Below the pieces are notes generated by a model. The model was not told the DNA's origin. It saw nothing but the letters and a program-made list of their open reading frames with translations, and ran no database searches. Positions 16,448 to 25,148 of a stretch of DNA of 54,820 nt are shown in pieces (the stretch's first letter is position 1; every line of letters starts with the position of its first letter). Position numbers and translations under genes: made by a program. The stretch is from contig JACERY010000010.1 of assembly GCA_013912105.1 (NCBI GenBank), positions 1-54,820 on the forward strand. Reading direction: 5' to 3'. Origin of the DNA: Acidimicrobiales bacterium. Its GTDB lineage: Bacteria; Actinomycetota; Acidimicrobiia; Acidimicrobiales; UBA8592.

Positions 16448-17554
16448 TCAAGCTTTTAACATAGTCATTAGTGGAACGTACGATTCCGCTGGAGTCAGAG
16501 AACCATGCCGAGCCTTTAACTTGGGGCCCTCTTTGCCTGCTGGAACGAAAGCAACAGGATTCCGAGCAACTAACGCTACATCGCCAAGTCGGGAATTCGC
16601 TATTGTAGAAACTTGTTTTCCAAACCAACCTTCATCAAGCACTTGATCACGCGTTCGTATCCACCCATTTTGTGAATACAACTGTTCCAGTATTTCCACC
16701 AATTCAGCCTCAGCACCACGTTTTGAATGAAACCAAAGAAAGCGAGCTTCTCCAGAAAGGGCTGTAGCCAAATCCGTAGCAGCAGTCTCAAGAGTTACAA
16801 GAGAATCATCAACATCAACCAGTCCATGGTCTGCAGTCACTATGAGCGCAGTTCCATTTGGAACGCATGCAAGAATTTTTCCTACCAAATCATCAATGAA
16901 CCGAACTTCGGCATCATAGAAATCATTGATTCCATGGATATGGCCAACTTTATCTAAGCCGTCATAATAGGAATAGACAAAATTAGCTCCAGAGTTCAAA
17001 GAGTCGTTAATCAGCACTGGCATGCTGCTTGGTAGCCAGTAGCCTAAATAATCCCCTCCTCTTAGATGCGCTGAGCTAAAGCCGCTTTCATGAAACTGTG
17101 CTGGCGAAACAATGGGTGGTGCTGATCCAAAGAAAGGTTCCACGGGTTGAAATGATGCTGGGTTAATTTCATTTACTGCCGAGCCATGGCCAGTTGTCCA
17201 TCTAAGTGCATTAAGAATTTGGTTACCAGTTCGAATTTTATATCCCACTACGCCGTGCTCACCGGGGGATTTTCCTGTAGTTAAGGACGTGAGTGCAGTA
17301 GCGGTTGTTGTGGGGGCAACTGTATGAATTCTTCTTTTCGAAAACGTGGTGAGGTTTGGAACTAGTCCTTTCTCCTCAGAGTTTTCGAATTGTTCAAATC
17401 CTAAACCATCGATAAGCAAAAGGATTACTTTTTTTGCTTTAAGGATTTCGTCCGGGATCCAACCTTCGCCAATAACTTCGTGCTCTAGGATTGCTGGGAT
17501 AATATTGCTAATGCAAGCACCTGCGTAATCAGGTATCACTGGTTTATCTATCAT
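16448..17554 (-). CDS. Alkaline-phosphatase-superfamily phosphodiesterase/nucleotide pyrophosphatase
   Basis: Cytoplasmic-looking type I phosphodiesterase/NPP-like protein, 368 residues, with no signal peptide. Metal and nucleophile residues of the superfamily can be placed: Asp in LLLIDGLGFEQF, the Thr nucleophile in TTTATALTSLTTGKSPGEHG, Asp/His in GLDKVGHIHG, ADHG in VTADHGLVDV, and His in ARHGSLTPAE. The substrate is unknown; nucleotide or phosphodiester cleavage is likely. The ATG overlaps the rluD stop by 4 bases, so it belongs to the lspA-rluD transcript. Confidence 0.87.
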   Translation of the reverse strand: MIDKPVIPDYAGACISNIIPAILEHEVIGEGWIPDEILKAKKVILLLIDGLGFEQFENSEEKGLVPNLTTFSKRRIHTVAPTTTATALTSLTTGKSPGEHGVVGYKIRTGNQILNALRWTTGHGSAVNEINPASFQPVEPFFGSAPPIVSPAQFHESGFSSAHLRGGDYLGYWLPSSMPVLINDSLNSGANFVYSYYDGLDKVGHIHGINDFYDAEVRFIDDLVGKILACVPNGTALIVTADHGLVDVDDSLVTLETAATDLATALSGEARFLWFHSKRGAEAELVEILEQLYSQNGWIRTRDQVLDEGWFGKQVSTIANSRLGDVALVARNPVAFVPAGKEGPKLKARHGSLTPAESYVPLMTMLKA

Positions 17555-18483
17555 GACAATAACCCTAAACTCTGCTCAAGGTCATCTGGCAATGGGGAGC
17601 TAAACGTAAGGTTTTCTTTCGTCATTGGGTGAGAAAAATTAATCCTTTCTGCGTGTAAAGCTGGTCTATGTTCTTTGGCTTTCAAGAACTTCCCTCCATA
17701 AAGCGAATCCCCAAGCACGGGATGATTGATCGCGGAAAAGTGTGCGCGTATTTGATGTGTCCGACCAGTTTCAAGGATGCATTTTACTGTTGTAACTTTC
17801 AAAGGTGTATCGTAAGTTGCTTTCACTTCATAATGAGTCGTTGCGTCTTTACCATTCTGCACCACTGCTCTTCTAAGTGGGTTTCTTGGGTCTCTTCCTA
17901 GAGGTGCTTCGATTATTCCCTTATTTGAAGATAAGTGGCCTGAAACAATAGCAAAGTACTGACGACCTACCATCTGATTTTCCATCTGGGTTCGGAGAGT
18001 TTCTAGAGCCGAATTAGTTCTAGCCACCAGCAAAAGCCCCGACGTTCCTTTATCAAGTCTATGGACCAGGCCAAGCCTGTCTCTTTCACCGACTTTTTTC
18101 ATATCGGGGTATCTAGCTAGTAGGCCATTTACGAGGGTTCCATTTTCCCTACCGGCTCCGGGATGCACTACCACTCCTGCTGGTTTATCTACAACTACGA
18201 CTTGATCATCTTCAAAAATTACTGAGAATTGAACAGATGAATCGGGTGTGATCGGAGTGGGGGTCATGCCTTCTGGGTCGGGGAAAAGCAGTTGATCCCC
18301 TTCTACTGCTTTTTCGGACCCTTTTTTAACTGTAATACCGTTGCGCTTAATCAACCCTGCATCAATTAGCACAGACACTTTCGATCGGCTTAGTCCAGAG
18401 AAAAAGGAAACAACCCTGTCTATGCGTTCACCTGACAGAGGATCAGCAACTACGTATTCTATTTCGACAGGCGAATCAGACAT
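17551..18483 (-). CDS. rluD: Pseudouridine synthase, RluD family (S4 + PSUS)
   Basis: Predicted to modify uridines of 23S rRNA. It has 310 residues: an S4 RNA-binding domain (about residues 15-70, ERIDRVVSFFSGLSRSKV) followed by the RluA/RluD-type catalytic domain with GLVHRLDKGTSGLLLVAR, catalytic Asp144, TGRTHQIRAHFSAINHPVLGD and ALHAERINFSHP. The lspA-rluD-dnaE neighbourhood is conserved in actinobacteria. Its start overlaps the lspA stop by 8 bases. The specific target sites are inferred from family only. Confidence 0.93.
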   Translation of the reverse strand: MSDSPVEIEYVVADPLSGERIDRVVSFFSGLSRSKVSVLIDAGLIKRNGITVKKGSEKAVEGDQLLFPDPEGMTPTPITPDSSVQFSVIFEDDQVVVVDKPAGVVVHPGAGRENGTLVNGLLARYPDMKKVGERDRLGLVHRLDKGTSGLLLVARTNSALETLRTQMENQMVGRQYFAIVSGHLSSNKGIIEAPLGRDPRNPLRRAVVQNGKDATTHYEVKATYDTPLKVTTVKCILETGRTHQIRAHFSAINHPVLGDSLYGGKFLKAKEHRPALHAERINFSHPMTKENLTFSSPLPDDLEQSLGLLS

Positions 18484-18946
18484 AGGACTTTTCTTCCCGG
18501 TACCGAAGAAACATCACCGTTGGGAGTCCAACCACAAGTGCGACATCAGCAAAGTTGAATATAGGCCACCATTGTAAATCTATGAAATCAACAACCTTAC
18601 CCCCTAGAAAACCATCGCCAGTTCGAGCAATTCTGTCAATAACATTTCCGAGAACTCCGCCCAAAACAATTCCATAGAAGCTCAGAGTCATACGATTACT
18701 CTCAAGCAGGGCGAGGTATGTAATCCCTATAGAAGCAAGTATTGCTACCGAGGCGATGTATGGCGTTAGGTTACTTCCAAGTGAAAAGGATGCCCCAGAA
18801 TTACGAATTATGTTCAACTGTAAAGTCCACAAAAGCATAATTGGTTCGTTTGGCTCCAATTTTGCGACTGCCAAAGACTTCGTGACTTGGTCTACCAGAA
18901 TCACAATACAGGTAGGGACAAGAAGATACTTTACTTTTTCGTTCAT
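18476..18946 (-). CDS. lspA: Lipoprotein signal peptidase (LspA)
   Basis: Aspartic membrane protease that cleaves signal peptides of prolipoproteins. Four hydrophobic helices are visible, with conserved RNSGASFSLGS, catalytic Asp in GNVIDR and second catalytic Asp in FNFADVALVVG. From the ATG at 18946 (MNEKVKYL) it has 156 residues, the usual length. An upstream in-frame ATG at 19009 would add 21 residues without hydrophobic character, so I prefer the shorter start, though neither has a strong ribosome-binding site. The GerMN lipoprotein at 46520 is one likely substrate in this window. Confidence 0.94.
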   Translation of the reverse strand: MNEKVKYLLVPTCIVILVDQVTKSLAVAKLEPNEPIMLLWTLQLNIIRNSGASFSLGSNLTPYIASVAILASIGITYLALLESNRMTLSFYGIVLGGVLGNVIDRIARTGDGFLGGKVVDFIDLQWWPIFNFADVALVVGLPTVMFLRYREEKSYV

Positions 18947-19050
18947 TATCTCTACTCTCTGGGTGATTGCAGAGTCATTCGTAACTTGCAAGTGATTTAA
19001 GCGTAACATTCGCTTTGAAAATACTGAAAAAGCTTGAATGTACTGTTAGT

Positions 19051-19560
19051 TCATCGCCTTACAAATCCGCCCGCTTTAAATTCAACTCTTTCCGAAGCCC
19101 AAGGTATTGCTCTCAATCGCTCCTTAGGAATAGGTTTCTCAGAGACGACGCAAATACCGTATGTTCCCTTAGCCAGACGTTCAAGCGCTGCATCTATTTC
19201 GTCAACTGCTTGTTGAGCATGAGCACTAAGGGCGAGATCTCTTTCGCGTTCAACTGCCAGTGTGTCACCCTCCCCGCCTTCTTCGCCAAAATCTACATCT
19301 CCGGGTTCTCGTCCTTCTATCAGTGAGTCAGCTTCAGCTTTAAAAGATGCCGCTGATTTAACATATTTGCTGCGCTCTAGTAGTAATAATTCCTTTTGAG
19401 CATTAAGAAATTTTTTATCAAAGCGACTTTTTGTCGTTTTTTTAGCCGGAGCTTTCTTTGCAGCTGTTTTTTTAGCCGGAGCTTTCTTTGCAGCTGTTTT
19501 TTTAGCCGGAGCTTTCTTTGCAGCTGTTTTTTTAGCCGGAGCTTTCTTTGTTGAAGCCAT
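19051..19560 (-). CDS. TraR/DksA-like protein with Lys/Ala-rich tail and degenerate zinc finger
   Basis: A 169-residue protein. Residues 5-41 are a histone-H1-like tail of repeated KKAPAKKTAA decapeptides. Residues 45-130 form a DksA-type coiled coil with GDVDFGEEGGEGDTLAVERERD and EIDAALERLAKGTYGIC. The C4 finger of the family (CxxC ... CxxC) is mostly gone: only Cys137 remains, the partner position is Ser, and both distal Cys are absent. Homologues beside lspA and wag31 in actinobacteria usually keep the finger. A role at RNA polymerase or as a DNA-binding accessory is inferred from family only. The gene is divergent from ileS. Confidence 0.85.
   Translation of the reverse strand: MASTKKAPAKKTAAKKAPAKKTAAKKAPAKKTAAKKAPAKKTTKSRFDKKFLNAQKELLLLERSKYVKSAASFKAEADSLIEGREPGDVDFGEEGGEGDTLAVERERDLALSAHAQQAVDEIDAALERLAKGTYGICVVSEKPIPKERLRAIPWASERVEFKAGGFVRR
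19441..19550. repeat. Perfect 30-base tandem repeat (3.7 copies) in the DksA-like gene
   Basis: Three identical 30-base units run at 19441-19470, 19471-19500 and 19501-19530, and the first 20 bases of a fourth at 19531-19550. Each unit encodes one decapeptide of the Lys/Ala/Pro/Thr tail. Identity at the base level, including synonymous positions, points to recent expansion or strand-slippage homogenisation. Because the unit is a multiple of three, copy-number change keeps the reading frame. Confidence 0.95.
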
Positions 19561-19756
19561 TTTTTATTTCTTTCTAAATTTCGAAAATTAAACCTGTACT
19601 TTAGGGGCGGATTCTATCGGTTAGTTTTACAAACTTGATGGATACTCACGAAAGGATGTAAAACTTATCGTTTTTTAAAGAATTTTAACTGAGTCTGAAC
19701 CATCAACTAGCGCTAAATCAGGAGTAACATCTAACAGATAAAACACTGGAAAACAT
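19561..19756. promoter_or_regulatory. Divergent promoter region between the DksA-like gene and ileS
   Basis: This 196-base AT-rich gap must hold promoters for both genes. I looked for a T-box, because actinobacterial ileS is often T-box controlled, but found no TGGNACC-type core. A GGAAA lies about 5 bases before the ileS ATG. No confident -35/-10 pair, palindrome or terminator could be assigned. Confidence 0.4.
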
Positions 19757-22700
19757 ATGAGCGACCAAACAAATCCATCTAGATATCCTGACGTCGGTTC
19801 TAAACCCAACCTACCTGCGATTGAAGAGAAAATTCTTGCAAAATGGGACCAAGAAAATACCTTCAAAAGAACTATTGATGATAAACCCATTGACTCAGAA
19901 TATGTTTTCTATGATGGGCCTCCTTTCGCTAATGGTTTACCACATCATGGGCACTTACTCACAGGCTACGTGAAGGACGTTATTCCTCGATATCAATCGA
20001 TGCGAGGAAATCGAGTTGAACGAAGGTTTGGTTGGGATTGCCATGGCCTACCCGCTGAGATGGAGAGCGAGAAACAACTTAAAGTCTCTGGACGAGCGGC
20101 TATTACTGAGTTCGGGATTGAGAAATTCAATAATTTCTGTAAAGAATCTGTTCTCAAATACACTGATGAATGGGAAAAGGTAGTAACTCGACAAGCGCGT
20201 TGGGTGGATTTTGAAAATGACTATAAGACAATGGATCTTGACTACATGGAATCAGTTATGTGGGCGTTCAAACAGTTATGGGACAAAGGCCTTGTTTACG
20301 AGTCGCAAAGAGTTATCCCGTACTCTTGGGGCGCGGAAACACCACTGTCTAATTTTGAAATAAGACTTGATGACGCTACACGGCCGCGACAGGACCCTGC
20401 CATTACCGTAGCATTTGATCTTTTCCTTGAGTCAGATGACTCCGAACCAGTAAAAATACTCGCTTGGACAACCACACCTTGGACTCTTCCAAGCAATTTA
20501 GCCTTAGCTGTTTCCCCCGAAAAAGAGTACTCAATTGTTGAAACCCCTCAGGGAAGACACCTTCTTGGAAGTGAGACGCTAGAAAACTACGCAGAGAATC
20601 TCGGAGAGATAACTGTTTTAGAGGTAATTAATGGAAGTTCACTACTAGGGAAAAGATATGCTCCGTTGTTTGATTACTTTACCGACACAGACCCTAATGC
20701 ATTTCAGTTAATAGCAGCTGATTTCATTGAAATGGACGAAGGAACTGGTGTTGTACATATTGCTCCCGGTTTTGGCGAGGATGACCAACGCATAGCGGAT
20801 GAGAATGGAATCCAAACAATAGTTCCGGTTGACGACGAGGGATGCTTCACGAACGAAATTAAAGAATGGTCAGGGCTTAACGTCTTTGAAGCCAATCCAC
20901 TAATTGTTAAATCTCTTAAGGAAGCGGGCCGTGTAATTCGACATGATAGCTACGAGCATAATTACCCGCACTGTTGGAGGACCGATACTCCGATCATTTA
21001 CCGCGCAGTTCCGTCCTGGTATGTCCGAGTTACAGAAATTCGAGACCGGCTTGTTGATCTAAATCAGGAGATCAATTGGATACCTGACAATGTTCAGAAT
21101 GGTCGCTTTGGAAAATGGCTAGAAGGGGCTCGAGACTGGTCAATCAGTAGAAATCGTTTTTGGGGCTCTCCCATACCCGTATGGAAAAGTGATAACCCTG
21201 AATTCCCGAGAGTTGACGTCTATGGAAGCCTTGATGAGATAGAAAGAGATTTTGGTGTTAGACCAACGAATTTACATCGACCTTTTATAGATAACCTAAC
21301 TCGGGCAAACCCAGATGACCCATCTGGAGAATCAACTATGCGACGCGTACCTGAAGTACTCGATTGCTGGTTTGAATCAGGCTCAATGCCTTTTGCGCAG
21401 GTTCACTACCCTTTTGAAAATAAGCAATGGTTTGAAGAGCATTTTCCCGCCGACTTTATCGTGGAATATATAAACCAAACCAGAGGATGGTTCTATACTC
21501 TCCACGTTCTAGCCGGTGCATTGTTTGATAAACCTGCTTTTAAAAATGTTATTTGCCATGGCATTTTGCTAGCTGAAGACGGAACAAAACTTTCAAAAAA
21601 ACTCCGTAACTATACAGAACCTTCTGAGATCTTTGAAGCGCAGGGCTCTGACGCACTTCGCTGGTATTTCATGTCATCTTCAATTGTTCGAGGAGGAGAT
21701 TCACGCATAAGCGACCAAGCAATCGATGACGTCGTTCGACAAGTTATCAATCCAATCTGGAATTCATATAGTTTTTTTACTCTCTACGCCAATATTGATA
21801 GCTATGAGGCTTCTCGAAAAACAGAACAATCAAATGTTCTAGATAGATATATCCTTGCAAAAACGCGTGAGTTGATAGAAAAAGTTACACAATCGATGGA
21901 GCAATACGACTTACCTGGGGCAACCGGTGAAATACGTAGATTTATTGATGCCTTGAACAACTGGTATATAAGGCGAAGCCGAGACCGTTTCTGGTCGCCA
22001 TCAAAGCCGTTAGATGACCAAGATAAACAAGCAGCCTATGACACATTATTTACTGTCCTTGAGACCGTTTGTAGACTTGCTTGTCCTTTCTTACCAATGG
22101 TCACAGAAGAGATTTTCACAGGCCTAACTAAAGAAATATCTGTCCATAACTCAGCTTGGCCTGATTCAGACGAATTTCCCGCAGATAGTAGTCTTGTCTC
22201 GGCAATGGACTTAACACGAGATGTTGTTTCGGCTACTTTACGCCTCCGAGAAGATGCAGGGCTACGCGTAAGGCTTCCACTGCAAAAAATAACCATCGCC
22301 GGGGCGAATAGCGATAGCCTCAGAGACTTTGAAGATTTAATCAAAGATGAAGTCAACATAAAGTCAGTGGAATTTAGTAACGAGATTGAGAAATATGCTC
22401 GTTTCTCTTTAAAACCCAATGGGAAATCTCTAGGCCCACGGCTTGGAAAGAATGTTCAAAACGTTTTTAATGAGGCAAAGTCTGGGAACTGGAAATTAAT
22501 AGAGGATGGAAAAGCAAAAGTCGGAGAGTACTCCCTTGATAAAGAAGATTATGAATTGTCCCTAATAGCAAACGACGGAATTACTGCTACCTCGCTTACT
22601 GGAAATCAATTAATTGTTGTTCTTGATACAGATGTGACTGAAGATCTTCAGCTAGAGGGCAAAGCGCGTGATTCGGTTCGCGCTATCCAAGAAGCTCGGA

Positions 22701-22909
22701 AAAATCAGGGTTTAGTCTTGACTGACCGAATTCATATAGTCATTCAGGCTTCCAAGGAAACTTCTAAAGCTATTGAAGCATTCAACTCCTATATTCAGGA
22801 ACAAGTTCTTGCAAAATCAATCCAATTAAACGACCTAACTAAAAATCCAGACGTTCACGAAGGCGTTGTAGACGGGGAGTCAATTTTGATTCAAATTATG
22901 GTTGATTAA
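19757..22909 (+). CDS. ileS: Isoleucyl-tRNA synthetase, eukaryote-like (type 2) form
   Basis: Charges tRNA-Ile; class Ia synthetase of 1050 residues. The HIGH-type motif is GLPHHGHLLTGY (residues 60-71). The CP1 editing domain has WTTTPWTLPSN and DEGTGVVHIAPGFGEDD. The KMSKS loop reads KLSKK (about residues 611-615) followed by LRNY, and the anticodon domain starts near DRYILAKTRELI. The long C-terminal region and KLSKK/LRNY loop resemble the eukaryote-like IleRS2 class, which is typically less sensitive to mupirocin. It is monocistronic on this strand and ends 12 bases before the convergent divIVA-like stop. Confidence 0.96.
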   Translation: MSDQTNPSRYPDVGSKPNLPAIEEKILAKWDQENTFKRTIDDKPIDSEYVFYDGPPFANGLPHHGHLLTGYVKDVIPRYQSMRGNRVERRFGWDCHGLPAEMESEKQLKVSGRAAITEFGIEKFNNFCKESVLKYTDEWEKVVTRQARWVDFENDYKTMDLDYMESVMWAFKQLWDKGLVYESQRVIPYSWGAETPLSNFEIRLDDATRPRQDPAITVAFDLFLESDDSEPVKILAWTTTPWTLPSNLALAVSPEKEYSIVETPQGRHLLGSETLENYAENLGEITVLEVINGSSLLGKRYAPLFDYFTDTDPNAFQLIAADFIEMDEGTGVVHIAPGFGEDDQRIADENGIQTIVPVDDEGCFTNEIKEWSGLNVFEANPLIVKSLKEAGRVIRHDSYEHNYPHCWRTDTPIIYRAVPSWYVRVTEIRDRLVDLNQEINWIPDNVQNGRFGKWLEGARDWSISRNRFWGSPIPVWKSDNPEFPRVDVYGSLDEIERDFGVRPTNLHRPFIDNLTRANPDDPSGESTMRRVPEVLDCWFESGSMPFAQVHYPFENKQWFEEHFPADFIVEYINQTRGWFYTLHVLAGALFDKPAFKNVICHGILLAEDGTKLSKKLRNYTEPSEIFEAQGSDALRWYFMSSSIVRGGDSRISDQAIDDVVRQVINPIWNSYSFFTLYANIDSYEASRKTEQSNVLDRYILAKTRELIEKVTQSMEQYDLPGATGEIRRFIDALNNWYIRRSRDRFWSPSKPLDDQDKQAAYDTLFTVLETVCRLACPFLPMVTEEIFTGLTKEISVHNSAWPDSDEFPADSSLVSAMDLTRDVVSATLRLREDAGLRVRLPLQKITIAGANSDSLRDFEDLIKDEVNIKSVEFSNEIEKYARFSLKPNGKSLGPRLGKNVQNVFNEAKSGNWKLIEDGKAKVGEYSLDKEDYELSLIANDGITATSLTGNQLIVVLDTDVTEDLQLEGKARDSVRAIQEARKNQGLVLTDRIHIVIQASKETSKAIEAFNSYIQEQVLAKSIQLNDLTKNPDVHEGVVDGESILIQIMVD

Positions 22910-22921
22910 TCTCGGGTACTG

Positions 22922-23899
22922 TCATTCCTTACGGAAGAAAGCATCCATTGCTGCATCAGTAGATTCGTCAACTTCACCTAATGAACTTGAATGCGGATCT
23001 GAATCAGTTAGTTCTTCAAAAAAACGATCGCCAGAAATAATATCTCCACTATCAATGATCTGGATAGCTTCAGTATCAGGTCCTTGATCCCAATCTTCAT
23101 CAGTTGGTATTTCTGCTAGACCTTCTTCTGCTTCTAGTGAAGCTTCCTTTAACCAGACTTCATTAGCTTCTCGGTCATGAACAAGGCTTAATTCTGGCGG
23201 CGAATCCATTAGTTTACTCACAGCAAGAATTTCTTCATCGGTGACTTTCTCTAGGTCTGTTTCTGGAGTTGATTCAGCATTTTCCGATGGGACTTCTTCC
23301 ATACTGCTATGTGCTTCTAGCGCAATAGATTCTGGAGGGTAAATTAGTTCCTCTTCTGTAAGCCCAAATGACAGGTCTCTGTCCTCTATTGTTCGTCGCA
23401 TTTCCTCAACAGTTGCTAGAAGTTGATCTTTGCCAGCATGAAGTTGTCCTTCAAGATAATCGCACCTTTGTTCAAGTCGATTTTTTTCCTCCTCAAGGGC
23501 GCTTAGCGTATCTTTGAGTTCTTGTTGCGACTTCTCCGCCATTGATCTGGCTTCCTCGGTCACAAGGCGTTTTATATTATCGGCTTGAGCCTCCGCCGAG
23601 TTAAGAAGGTGCTTTGCCTGTTCATGAGCATCGCTTACTACTGAATCAGCCGTTCGTTGTGCTGCCGACAGTAACCGTTGAGCAGCGCCTTCAGGGTCAT
23701 GCAATTCGTTATGTATCGCCCCTTCAGTAGTTGGGACAAAAAGTTCTGGATCAGCAGATACCGCTTCTACCAATTGGTGAAGGAATAGGTCAACTTCCTG
23801 GGTGTCGTAACCGCCTTTTTTTACGCGAGAAAAACGTACTCTTTGAAGAATTTCAGGGGTCAATTTTTTCGATTGTTGTTTTGATTCAGTAGCAGCCAT
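22922..23899 (-). CDS. DivIVA/Wag31-like protein with long acidic tail
   Basis: Coiled-coil cell-pole/septum scaffold candidate, 325 residues. The N-terminal DivIVA domain (about residues 10-50) has LTPEILQRVRFSRVKKGGYDTQEVDLFLHQLV. Residues 80-175 form a heptad-rich coiled coil. Residues 180-325 are very acidic and low-complexity, with no counterpart in the conserved core. It follows sepF after about 50 bases, as in the ftsZ-pgeF-yggS-sepF-(yggT)-divIVA order; the yggT gene usual between sepF and divIVA is missing. It could be a wag31 equivalent or a paralogous DivIVA-domain protein. Confidence 0.87.
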   Translation of the reverse strand: MAATESKQQSKKLTPEILQRVRFSRVKKGGYDTQEVDLFLHQLVEAVSADPELFVPTTEGAIHNELHDPEGAAQRLLSAAQRTADSVVSDAHEQAKHLLNSAEAQADNIKRLVTEEARSMAEKSQQELKDTLSALEEEKNRLEQRCDYLEGQLHAGKDQLLATVEEMRRTIEDRDLSFGLTEEELIYPPESIALEAHSSMEEVPSENAESTPETDLEKVTDEEILAVSKLMDSPPELSLVHDREANEVWLKEASLEAEEGLAEIPTDEDWDQGPDTEAIQIIDSGDIISGDRFFEELTDSDPHSSSLGEVDESTDAAMDAFFRKE

Positions 23900-23947
23900 A
23901 GAAAAAGATTAGCCTCTGAGAAGCCTTCTCGTAGGGATATTTTGAAT

Positions 23948-24436
23948 CTACCGATTACGTGATGCTGATGCAGCTAATCGTTTCTTTTCGTCGTCAGAAA
24001 CTTCAACATCTTTAGGGGTAAGAAGAAAGACATCCGCACCAGCCTTTTCAAACGAGCCTTCAATACCCATCTTTAGGCCTGAGCAGAAATCTATAATTCT
24101 TACAGCCACCTCATGATCGGCTTGCTGAAGATTTACAATAACTGGTTGCCGCCTTTTCGCAGCCTCTGAAATTTCCTTAACTTCAGCAAATCTGACAGGT
24201 GTCACCACATGAGGTTTAGTAACTTTAGGAGGTGGAATTTTACGCACCGCTTGCACCTTCCCCGATGGGGTTGGTTGTTCGTTAGGAATTGCTTTTACAT
24301 TAACTCCGGTCGTGGGTTGTATATCAGTTCTTACTTTGCCAGTTGATTCTCCGCTGACCACAGGGTCTATCCCCATGAAATCTTCATCGGACCCAAGGCC
24401 CAAGTAGAGCATCGCTTTTTTGAAAATGGTGGTCAT
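23948..24436 (-). CDS. sepF: SepF, FtsZ membrane anchor
   Basis: Peripheral membrane division protein that binds FtsZ and takes the place of FtsA, 162 residues. The N-terminal amphipathic segment MTTIFKKAMLYLGLG could insert in the membrane, followed by a disordered Pro-rich linker. The C-terminal SepF core (about residues 80-150) has EVKEISEAAKRRQPVIVNL, ADHEVAVRIIDFCSG, and GSFEKAGADVFLLTP. It is located in the ftsZ operon between yggS and divIVA. No ftsA is found in the cluster, which agrees with SepF being the anchor. Confidence 0.94.
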   Translation of the reverse strand: MTTIFKKAMLYLGLGSDEDFMGIDPVVSGESTGKVRTDIQPTTGVNVKAIPNEQPTPSGKVQAVRKIPPPKVTKPHVVTPVRFAEVKEISEAAKRRQPVIVNLQQADHEVAVRIIDFCSGLKMGIEGSFEKAGADVFLLTPKDVEVSDDEKKRLAASASRNR

Positions 24437-24497
24437 GTACTTCTCCTGAACCTCAAATCTACATGCAAATGTAACACTTTTAGCAATGGTAGATCAA

Positions 24498-25148
24498 TCA
24501 GTTGCCACGATTGCCCAATATTGCTGTACCGATTCTTAGCATGGTAGATCCGCATTCGAGAGCAATTTCTAGATCCCCACTCATTCCCATCGAGCAGTCT
24601 TCAAGTTCGTGAGTGTCAGCAAGATCACGTAACGTAGAAAAAATAGTCCTCGTTTGCTCTGGATCGCCTGCTGCTCCCATCGTCATAAGCCCCCGAACGT
24701 TAACTTTTAAACTCTGCATATCTTCAAGAAACGAGGGTAAATTACTTGCATTAATACCCATTCGATTTCCTTCGGGACCTATATTAACTTGAATTAATAC
24801 ATCAGCATTTTGAGATCTTTTTTCAATTTCTTTTGCTAATTTTATTGAAGTGACAGAGTGCCAAACCTTTACGAGGTTAGAAATCTTTTTTACTTTATTC
24901 GTTTGTAACTGTCCTATAAAATGCCAATTACAGTTTTCATGCAAATTCTGACTTTTGGTTAGTAGTTCTTGAGCATAATTTTCACCGAAATGCTTTAAGC
25001 CAGCTTTTTGAGCGGCACTTATAGCCTCGTAACCGAAACCCTTTGTAACGGCTATCAGAGTGACTTCTCTCGTAGCTTTTTTTTGAATTAAGGTTTTTAT
25101 ACTTTCTATTCGATCTATAAGTTCCTGATCTTGATTTGAAGTTCCCAT
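24498..25148 (-). CDS. yggS: YggS/PROSC-family PLP-binding protein
   Basis: Single-domain alanine-racemase-like TIM barrel that buffers pyridoxal phosphate. The PLP Lys is in LIAVTKGF; FGENYAQELLTK, WHFIGQLQTNKVKK, VLIQVNIGPEGNRMGI and GLMTMG follow in the family order. The ending MSGDLEIALECGSTMLRIGTAILG is diagnostic. I prefer the ATG at 25148, which forms a TAATG overlap with the pgeF stop; an in-frame ATG at 25166 would add six residues. The gene lies between pgeF and sepF as in many Gram-positive dcw clusters. Confidence 0.93.
   Translation of the reverse strand: MGTSNQDQELIDRIESIKTLIQKKATREVTLIAVTKGFGYEAISAAQKAGLKHFGENYAQELLTKSQNLHENCNWHFIGQLQTNKVKKISNLVKVWHSVTSIKLAKEIEKRSQNADVLIQVNIGPEGNRMGINASNLPSFLEDMQSLKVNVRGLMTMGAAGDPEQTRTIFSTLRDLADTHELEDCSMGMSGDLEIALECGSTMLRIGTAILGNRGN

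Noticed and set aside
19561..19756. T-box riboswitch upstream of ileS
   Set aside because: No TGGNACC-type core or matching stem I specifier region was found on the plus strand in this gap.
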